Source: Alphaproteobacteria bacterium
GTDB lineage: Bacteria; Pseudomonadota; Alphaproteobacteria; RF32; CAG-239
Assembly (NCBI GenBank): GCA_017939155.1
Contig: JAGAZZ010000021.1
Location: 1 to 64,000 of the forward strand
Length of the DNA stretch: 64,000 nucleotides
Reading direction: 5' to 3'
Shown: positions 45,254 to 51,257 of the stretch, piece after piece
How the letters are laid out: the number at the start of each line of letters is the position of its first letter
Position numbering within the stretch: position 1 is the stretch's first letter
Notes under the pieces: generated by a model
Database searches by the model: none
Seen by the model: the letters and a program-made list of their open reading frames with translations, nothing else
Told to the model about the DNA's origin: nothing
Made by a program: the position numbers and the translations under genes

Positions 45254-46038
45254 AATTTGTAGTATTTTAATAGTTAAACATAATTGTATAATTTTTTTGT
45301 ATGATATTGTTTTTTTTTGAAAAGTAAAGGATTTATTACGGTGAATAGTCTGTGGATTGCCCTATGCGCCCTGCCACTCAAGATAAAGGCGCTGGAAAGC
45401 GTCTTTTTTTATTATAAATCAATAACTTAACTGAGTCCGCGTGAGCCGTGCCAAATGAGGCTGTTTTTGGATAGTTATACGGACTAATATTTTTGAGAGT
45501 CCTTGTTTTTCAAAGTATTAAGCTGTTGGGAGAAATTTTAGCATTTGGGAATTTATAAAAGAAAACCCTTGAAACGAGATGTTTCAAGGGAAAGAAAATA
45601 AGAAATTGCGGCTTCCATGCAAATCAAGTATTCTTTTTTATGATTACCTAATATCAATCTTGCTCTTTTGATTGTCACTTCCAACAATTAAGACCTCAAT
45701 ACAATTCGTCTAGAGCCTCTTTATGCTTTTTCGAAATTAATCCGACGGACTTGCCAAACCTTTTTGAGGGTGGAGTTAATGAATTGTTTGATTAACAAGA
45801 GAGATTGGAGTAATCTATATATGTTTATATGATAATATCTTAGTAATTAATTTGTATGTATCTTTTACACCAAGACAGACTTAAAAGTCAATGTTTATTT
45901 AGAGCAACTAGTCCGAGGATTGCACTATGTGCCCTGCCACTAACGATGATTTATTTTTGTTCAATCGATTAAACACACTAAGAAAACAGCTTGTAAAACA
46001 AACCTCGTAACAACACCCACAAAAAACAAAAAATTATT
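45254..46038. other. Non-coding or decayed interval of the tRNA-Trp array
   Basis: Holds the fourth (45355-45376) and fifth (45918-45939) copies of the tRNA-Trp 3' end. After the fourth come a hairpin GGCGCT/AGCGTC with seven T (45385-45410) and TATAAATCAATAACTTAA-GAGTCCG, which also occurs at 44451-44475. A minus-strand terminator-like hairpin (CCCTTGAAAC/GTTTCAAGGG, 45570-45594) lies where the neighbouring interval has its gene terminator. Upstream of it on the minus strand are only short frames, one ending in KSVGLISKKHKEALDELY before a stop. This looks like a decayed gene of the same kind of cassette. Confidence 0.5.
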
Positions 46039-47577
46039 TTATTTCAGATTGTTGGCAATAGCATCCAATGAATTAAGAAAAGAATCTTGTTGAAGACTGT
46101 TATCCTCATACATAAAATCGTCATCATCGGTGTCAATATCGTCAACTCCAATACTATCGCTCTCTAAATCGAGCTCATCAAAATCAGAATCTATTTCTGC
46201 TTTATTTCTAATCATTTTCATTAATGCAGCGTTAAACTCCTCTTTGGTCAGGCAATCAAACCGTTGTTTAGACATTTGGATGTATCTCTCTTCTTCCATT
46301 GCAAGTTCTTCGGCAGATAGTTCTCTATTTTCTTTTTGAGCGTCTGTTTTTAACACATTTATATATTCTTCTTTACTGATGCAGTTGTCTTTATTGGCAT
46401 CATATTCAGAAAACATTTCCGCAGAATCCGCTGAAACGAGAATTGTCTTTAGCAAATTTTCCATAAATATTTCATATTTTTGTTTGAAAGTCTGACGGTT
46501 GACAGGTGGTTGTTCTAACGCTTCATCTAACAGTTTACGCATTATTTGAATAACAAATTTTTTTAGTTCATCTCCATTCAGTTGATTATCGTGATTAATA
46601 TCATGCTCATCAAAAAGTTCAAAAGCAAGCTGTTCTTGTTGTTCGGTTATTTCTGGAATGGCGGCAATATCTTTTTTGGTAATGATAGCGTCGTAAGGAA
46701 GTTCATCAAACATATTACCTAAATCTTCTTCCATCACGCGAAATGCCGGGGCTGTCATATTTTTCATTATTCTTTTCTTATGAGCATCAGAATTGTATGA
46801 GGGGCTTTCGCCATTTGCGATATTTTTAAACTCGGAAGACAAATCATTCAATGTATCAAACAAACCATCAACCATCTCTGTACCTGCTTTATAGTATTTA
46901 TCTTCTTTTATGCCTGCAATATATTCCTCTTTGGTCAGGCAATCAGGATTTTTCTTGGAAAATGTATCAAAAGCTTCTTCATCTACCATATCTTCACGAG
47001 TCAGACAATTATCGTGGTCAAAATCCGCATCGTCATACGAAGCTTCGAGCAGAGCATCCCTTATTTTTATAGTTTGTTCACGCATATAGTTCATCATAAG
47101 AGAAGGGTCATCTTTGAATTTTTCGTCCATATCCATCATTTCAAACATCATATTAGCCTTAGCCTCAGCGGTTTCAATTGAGACTTTTAGACCTTTGAGA
47201 TTGAGCAGATAATTCTCGAATTCTTCTTTAGTAAGACAATCCGGAACGTGCGCAATGGTTTTGAACAATTTGGGAGCGCTTTTTTGCAAAAAAATCGTTT
47301 GAAATTCGCTGACAGAAAGACAATTATCTTTATTGCTGTTTGCCATGTCAAAAACAGCGGCGGCTGAGTTCTTTACTTTTTGTGTTATATCGGCACGCAT
47401 TTTCTTTTTTTCTTGTTCAAATTTGGCAAGAGCTTCTTGTTGCTTTTGTTTTCTCTCTTGTTCCCATTGAACTTTCATTTTTTCAAAGTCATAATCCGGC
47501 GGAGTTGTATTTTGGCTATAGACAGTAAAGCTAAAAAAGAAGCTACATACAAAGAGAAATAAAATAGATTTTTTCAT
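46039..47577 (-). CDS. Large exported EF-hand protein with cysteine-containing loops
   Basis: Starts at the ATG at 47577 with a signal peptide (MKKSILFLFVCSFFFSFTVY, cleavage near YSQ); AGGA precedes it. The 512-residue product begins with a coiled-coil region rich in Lys, Glu and Gln (about 25-65). It then has at least four full EF-hand loops (ANSNKDNCLSVSE, DADFDHDNCLTRED, HDINHDNQLNGDE and YDANKDNCISKEE). Most are paired with a half loop of the form DCLTKEEF. The central Gly is replaced by Asn and a Cys follows, an unusual loop chemistry. The acidic C-terminus has EDDDFMYED-type sequence. It occupies the interval between the fifth and sixth tRNA-Trp 3'-end copies, on the minus strand. Confidence 0.82.
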   Translation of the reverse strand: MKKSILFLFVCSFFFSFTVYSQNTTPPDYDFEKMKVQWEQERKQKQQEALAKFEQEKKKMRADITQKVKNSAAAVFDMANSNKDNCLSVSEFQTIFLQKSAPKLFKTIAHVPDCLTKEEFENYLLNLKGLKVSIETAEAKANMMFEMMDMDEKFKDDPSLMMNYMREQTIKIRDALLEASYDDADFDHDNCLTREDMVDEEAFDTFSKKNPDCLTKEEYIAGIKEDKYYKAGTEMVDGLFDTLNDLSSEFKNIANGESPSYNSDAHKKRIMKNMTAPAFRVMEEDLGNMFDELPYDAIITKKDIAAIPEITEQQEQLAFELFDEHDINHDNQLNGDELKKFVIQIMRKLLDEALEQPPVNRQTFKQKYEIFMENLLKTILVSADSAEMFSEYDANKDNCISKEEYINVLKTDAQKENRELSAEELAMEEERYIQMSKQRFDCLTKEEFNAALMKMIRNKAEIDSDFDELDLESDSIGVDDIDTDDDDFMYEDNSLQQDSFLNSLDAIANNLK

Positions 47578-47689
47578 AGTAATCCTAAAATAAATGTTAT
47601 TTCCCAATTTAGGCACGACTTATTTTAAGATATGGTTAACATCAAACTATTTTTGCGAACCGAACGGATAATATAGTTTAAGGTTAGTT

Positions 47690-47784
47690 GTTCACGCAAA
47701 GCACAATTAGGAGAATAAGACAAACAGCAAAGCGTCAATCAGCTATCCGACGCAGCGGCAGAGCCAATCTTACTGCCCCTACCA
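47690..47784 (+). repeat. Decayed third copy of the 176-bp element with tRNA-Trp 3' end
   Basis: Shares TATCCGACGCAGCGGC, GCCAATCTTACTGCCCCT and scattered upstream blocks with the tandem units at 44098-44414. It has lost the GTTCGA hairpin. The downstream flank AAAGAAGTCCGCTTTA equals that after the copy at 44221. Confidence 0.7.
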
Positions 47785-47859
47785 TCAAAGAAGTCCGCTT
47801 TACTGAACTGTCCCCAAAAAGTTGAACAGTTCATTTTACAGGCTCTTTGCAAATTTGAA

Positions 47860-47902
47860 GAATCTTATAAAAAAATCCCTCACAACATCAAATTGTAAGG
47901 GA
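47860..47902 (-). terminator. Terminator of the minus-strand ORF at 47931-48140
   Basis: On the minus strand ATCCCTTACAA-TTTGATG-TTGTGAGGGAT leads into a T-run. The plus-strand sequence 47785-47859 holds nothing else I can support. Confidence 0.7.
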
Positions 47903-47930
47903 TTTTTTAAATACGGCAACAAAGTTTTCT

Positions 47931-48140
47931 TCAAGACTGTTTGCGCCCCACTCTCTTCCAAAACTCCACCACTTTATATGCCGGAGTAGTAGATGTAATT
48001 TGAATTGTCTTTCCTTTAAAATTGACATATACAGGCTTTCCGATAATCTCGATTAAAGATTTTATTTCTTGGACAGCATCAAAAGAACCCTCAGAAAGGT
48101 CAATAACAATTTTACGAAGACATTTGAATTCTTTTTCCAT
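47931..48140 (-). CDS. Short relative of the 44684-45253 protein (C-terminal part only)
   Basis: A 69-residue frame. It aligns by eye with the last third of the 44684-45253 product (KSLIEIIGKPVYVNFKGKTI against KSLSEIIGMPVCAEFNGKNL) but lacks the first two thirds. A start codon and terminator are present, so it may be a small free-standing domain or a truncated remnant. It lies downstream of the sixth tRNA-Trp end copy, in the same minus orientation as its relative. Confidence 0.5.
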   Translation of the reverse strand: MEKEFKCLRKIVIDLSEGSFDAVQEIKSLIEIIGKPVYVNFKGKTIQITSTTPAYKVVEFWKRVGRKQS

Positions 48141-48162
48141 AATAATTATTTTTTTATTACAC

Positions 48163-49020
48163 CTACGCTTTTACATTATTCAAAATATAAAGGCGCATTA
48201 ACCTTTTTGCATACGGAAGCACTAACATTTTAAGAAGCGTTTTGGGATAAATCTTTACCTTCGATAAAATAAGCACTTCCAACAATTCCTTTGTGTGCGG
48301 CAATTTAAACAGCTTTAGTTGCCCCGCTTTAGACAGCCCATGTTTTGAGATATACTTTTTCAACTCATCTTTGGTTAATGGCATCTCAAGCAATTTCAGC
48401 TCTGGCTCCTCAGAAATCCCATAGCGAACAGCATATTCAAACACAAACTCTTTTGCGTATGGCTGCTCAAACATCTTGAGTTCAACAACATAAGCAAAAC
48501 GCCTGTACTCGATATACCTTTTCACCATCTCACAAGCATTAGGCAACTCAAACAGCTTAAGTTGCGCCTCTATGCAAAAATTTCGTTCACACAGATACCA
48601 AGTCATCACTTGCAACGCATTCGGCAATTCAAGCATTTTAAGCTGAACAGCCTCACTACAGACCCATTCTGAAAAATAAAAATCATGCAACTCACTAAAA
48701 TCAGGAAGCGACAACAATTTCAACACAGCCTCATCACAAAGAGGATGTTCTGAAATATAAACCCTCACCAATTGCTCTGCATTAGACAACATAAAGAAAG
48801 TCAGTTGCAACTTTTCTGAGAATGTGACTTCCTTTAGCAAGGACTTTGCATAGGGCTGCTCAAGCAGTTTAATCTTAGCTCGGTCACAAAGTTCCCAACA
48901 AGATAAATAAACACGCAACAACTCTTTTGCATCCGGCAAATCAAACAAACGCATTTGGTCTTCTTCATCTAAAGATGTTCCACACCGAACACGCGACCTA
49001 AGAATAAATTTTTCAAACAT
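48163..49020 (-). CDS. Protein built of ten 27-28-residue leucine-rich helical repeats
   Basis: 285 residues almost entirely made of a repeat whose consensus is roughly QLKLFELPNAKELVKRYI followed by eight to nine variable residues with Cys or hydrophobic positions. I count about ten units, from residue 20 to the end. The repeat predicts two short helices with a Leu-Pro turn, giving a curved scaffold. It is not the classical LRR, HEAT, TPR or Sel1 pattern and I do not recognise it. It lies between the tRNA-Trp array and secE on the minus strand, 22 bp upstream of the truncated ORF, so it is probably part of the accessory cargo. Confidence 0.7.
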   Translation of the reverse strand: MFEKFILRSRVRCGTSLDEEDQMRLFDLPDAKELLRVYLSCWELCDRAKIKLLEQPYAKSLLKEVTFSEKLQLTFFMLSNAEQLVRVYISEHPLCDEAVLKLLSLPDFSELHDFYFSEWVCSEAVQLKMLELPNALQVMTWYLCERNFCIEAQLKLFELPNACEMVKRYIEYRRFAYVVELKMFEQPYAKEFVFEYAVRYGISEEPELKLLEMPLTKDELKKYISKHGLSKAGQLKLFKLPHTKELLEVLILSKVKIYPKTLLKMLVLPYAKRLMRLYILNNVKA

Positions 49021-49099
49021 AATAACAAAGATTTAAATTAATAATACATTTTCAATCTTTGCATATCATAAAATTAAGCTTATTGCAATAACTTTTTTT

Positions 49100-49630
49100 C
49101 TAAGATATTTTTGTGATATATTGCGGTAAAATAACCCCTCCTTTGATAACAACCAAGTAATACGGCACAACCGAAAAACGCAATCCTAATTTTTCATCAC
49201 AAACCGACCAGTCCACGGGAGTTGTATCAATATCATAAATCGAAGCCAATTTAACCAACCGCTCATCAACATCTTGCGGTAAATTTTTATCCAAATCTGG
49301 ACGGATTGCAGGGCTAACATAAACAGCGTCAATCCACCCGTCTTTCTCCAAAGCCTCCAAATCAATTGAAAATAAATCCGCATTCTCAATAAACGGCTTA
49401 AACATATTAACACTTTTATCTGTCCATTGTATCGGCTCAGAAAATCCGCGTATGGCGCGGCTCCTCCCCTCAAAACACCTCTCAAACCACCTGACCACCC
49501 CTTCGTGTGTCGTTTCACCACCGCTACGCTTGTAATAATAGCGTAAATCCGCCTTAGGATTTTTAGCAAATGATAAAATCCCCTCGCTTAACGCATTATT
49601 GCCCTTTTCAATATAATGATACAATTTCAT
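49100..49630 (-). CDS. Hypothetical protein, weakly reminiscent of LYHYT-type ADP-ribosyltransferase folds
   Basis: 176 residues. Notable conserved-looking segments are MKLYHYIEKGNNAL at the start, SGGETTHEGVVRWF, CFEGRSRAI, and the C-terminal PVDWSVCDEKLG and PYYLVVIKGGVI. The LYHY opening near a short helix is reminiscent of proteins with an RNA 2'-phosphotransferase/ADP-ribosyltransferase fold, but catalytic residues cannot be assigned. The function is unknown. It is the last gene before the secE promoter on the minus strand and likely part of the island. Confidence 0.55.
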   Translation of the reverse strand: MKLYHYIEKGNNALSEGILSFAKNPKADLRYYYKRSGGETTHEGVVRWFERCFEGRSRAIRGFSEPIQWTDKSVNMFKPFIENADLFSIDLEALEKDGWIDAVYVSPAIRPDLDKNLPQDVDERLVKLASIYDIDTTPVDWSVCDEKLGLRFSVVPYYLVVIKGGVILPQYITKIS

Positions 49631-49719
49631 ATAAAATCTCCCTATTTTGCCAATAAAAAAATTTTATCTCAAAAATTTTCTCAGTCAAGAGATTATCCTG
49701 CAAAGCAAAAATATAGTTA

Positions 49720-49748
49720 TTGACATCCAAAAAATAATTTAATATGTT
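49720..49748 (+). promoter_or_regulatory. Promoter of secE-nusG
   Basis: A perfect -35 TTGACA (49720-49725), 17-nt spacer and -10 TATGTT (49743-49748). It gives secE its own promoter now that tRNA-Trp lies 5.8 kb away. Confidence 0.7.
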
Positions 49749-49842
49749 GATACCCAACGAGATAGAAAGCATTAAAAATTTACTCCCGTAAACAAACAAT
49801 GTTATCTATCGATTTAATCAATCTTTTTGAAATGGTATAGCT

Positions 49843-50034
49843 ATGGGAAACACAAGTCCGATACAATTTTTTAGGCAAGTAAAGCAAGAAGTAAAAAAAG
49901 TTACTTGGCCTTCCAAAAAAGAAGTCATTAACGCTACAAGAATGGTCATCGTTGTTGTTGCGATTGCTTCAATATTCTTCTTTTTCGTTGATATGTTCTT
50001 TGCGGCCATTGTTAGTGCCATCTTTAAATATTAG
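49843..50034 (+). CDS. secE: Preprotein translocase subunit SecE
   Basis: 63 residues with one membrane helix (about 32-55) and the conserved amphipathic FFRQVKQEVKKVTWPSKKEV segment. SecE clamps the SecY channel. nusG follows after 11 bp, the universal order. The short single-helix form is standard outside enterobacteria. Confidence 0.95.
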   Translation: MGNTSPIQFFRQVKQEVKKVTWPSKKEVINATRMVIVVVAIASIFFFFVDMFFAAIVSAIFKY

Positions 50035-50045
50035 GAGTTTATCCC

Positions 50046-50579
50046 ATGACTGCTCGTTGGTATGTTGTTAACGTATATTCCGGTTCGGAAAAAAAGGTTG
50101 CTGAGTCAATCCGTGAACAAGCCGTTTTGAAAAAAATGGATGATAAGATTTTAGAAGTGTTGGTTCCGACCGAACAAGTCGTTGAAGTAAAAAAAGGTGA
50201 AAAGGTAAACGCTGAACACAAGTTTTTCCCCGGTTACATCTTAATCAAAATGGAAATGAACGATGATACTTGGCACATTGTAAAAGATACGCCTCGCGTC
50301 AGCGGCTTCCTTGGTAGCCATAACAAACCGCAAGCTATCAGCGAAAGAGAAGTAAAGCGCATTATGGAGCAAATCGAAGAAGGGATTGAACGTCCGCAAA
50401 CTCAAGTTTACTTTGAAGTTGGTGAGCAGATTCGCGTCATAGATGGTCCGTTTGCTTCCTTTATCGGCGTGGTCGAAGAAATTGACACCGAAAAATCTCG
50501 CTTAAAAGTTTCTGTTTCGATTTTCGGTCGTTACACTCCGGTAGAGTTGGAATTTAATCAAGTCGAGAAAATCGCTTAA
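50046..50579 (+). CDS. nusG: Transcription termination/antitermination factor NusG
   Basis: 177 residues. The NGN domain (RWYVVNVYSGSEKKVAESI, FPGYILIKMEM) and a C-terminal KOW domain (GEQIRVIDGPFASFIGVVEEI) are complete. It couples RNA polymerase to Rho or to the ribosome. Usually rplK-rplA-rplJ-rplL-rpoB follow; here a terminator and a minus-strand accessory gene follow, so the operon is broken at this point. Confidence 0.96.
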   Translation: MTARWYVVNVYSGSEKKVAESIREQAVLKKMDDKILEVLVPTEQVVEVKKGEKVNAEHKFFPGYILIKMEMNDDTWHIVKDTPRVSGFLGSHNKPQAISEREVKRIMEQIEEGIERPQTQVYFEVGEQIRVIDGPFASFIGVVEEIDTEKSRLKVSVSIFGRYTPVELEFNQVEKIA

Positions 50580-50599
50580 TTAATTTATAAGTCAAAAAT

Positions 50600-50658
50600 A
50601 AAAACCACCATATGAATTGTCCAATTTGTTTAAGAGGCTATTTATATGGTGGTTTTTC
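50600..50658. terminator. Long palindromic terminator after nusG
   Basis: AAAAACCACCATAT (50602-50615) and ATATGGTGGTTTTT form a perfect 14-bp inverted repeat around a loop of about 30 nt, flanked by A and T tracts. It can act in both directions and also closes the minus-strand gene at 50674. Confidence 0.8.
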
Positions 50659-50673
50659 AAGCCTAAACAACAC

Positions 50674-51066
50674 TTATTTATTTGTTTTTCTAACCAAGGC
50701 TATAATTAACGATACAAGCACCAAATAAATTGTTGTGTATGGATAAGACATAACATTCATAATGTATTCTACTGTAGTATCAGAGTAATTTATAATATAT
50801 CCGCTTCCAACCAGCAAAACAAACACAATAAACATAAAGTATGGTATCCAACCAATCGCTGTCAAATAATATGATGTTTTTGGGTAGTTTAATATAAAAT
50901 TTGATAAAAACTTTGGTATTTTGTTAAAACACAGCATAAACATACCAAGGATAAATAATAAAAATAAGATACCGCTAGTATTTTCAAGCCCTAAAAAGGA
51001 AAGAGGAGTTTCTAAAACACCATATATTCCGCCTAATACTAAAGCTTCTTTTGACCATAATTTCAT
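50674..51066 (-). CDS. Small membrane protein, paralogue of 21949-22377
   Basis: 130 residues, four hydrophobic segments. Shared with its paralogue are the EALVLGGIY-type start, the FMLCF loop after the second helix and the overall helix spacing. Function unknown. The interval between nusG and this gene's 5' side ends in a tRNA-Trp-like 3' sequence (51150-51171), the same terminator-gene-repeat order as in the tRNA-Trp array. Confidence 0.65.
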   Translation of the reverse strand: MKLWSKEALVLGGIYGVLETPLSFLGLENTSGILFLLFILGMFMLCFNKIPKFLSNFILNYPKTSYYLTAIGWIPYFMFIVFVLLVGSGYIINYSDTTVEYIMNVMSYPYTTIYLVLVSLIIALVRKTNK

Positions 51067-51149
51067 TGTTTGTACTCCTTTTCCAAATTAAGATAAGTTG
51101 TATAAAATATTTTTATCTATTTTTTTTTATTTCTATCAAAATAGCCTGT

Positions 51150-51171
51150 GAATTGCACGATATGTCCGCCA
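51150..51171 (+). repeat. Isolated sequence related to the tRNA-Trp 3'-end repeat
   Basis: GAATTGCACGATATGTCCGCCA aligns with the subtype at 45918-45939 (GATTGCACTATGTGCCCTGCCA) with several substitutions. ATTAAAGAAG follows, close to the AAAGAAG flank of other copies. Support is moderate because it is short and diverged. Confidence 0.4.
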
Positions 51172-51257
51172 TTAAAGAAGCCACTTCTAAGCTACCACAA
51201 AAAATAGACTGTTCATTTCAGAGGTTTTATTTTTACACCAATTCAAATCAACTTTTA

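Larger units (their letters stand above)
44045..47784 (+). repeat. Direct-repeat array of the tRNA-Trp 3' end
   Basis: Copies of the AATCTTACTGCCCCTGCCA type occur in direct orientation at 44045-44063 (the tRNA), 44221-44239, 44397-44414 and 47766-47784. A diverged subtype with the core GATTGCNCTATGNGCCCTGCCA lies at about 45355-45376 and 45918-45939. Intervals between successive ends are 176, 175, 962, 563 and 1845 bp. Copies one to four (tRNA, 44221, 44397, 45355) are each followed within about ten bases by a short G+C-rich hairpin and T-run. The copies at 44221 and 47766 also share the flank AAAGAAGTCCGCTTTA. The pattern is what repeated insertion at a tRNA 3' end leaves behind. The identities are by eye. 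Confidence 0.8.

Noticed and set aside
49186-49569. Minus-strand 127-codon frame inside 49100-49630
   Set aside because: Out of frame with the longer gene that has a better start; composition is Arg/Trp-rich, typical of a shadow frame.
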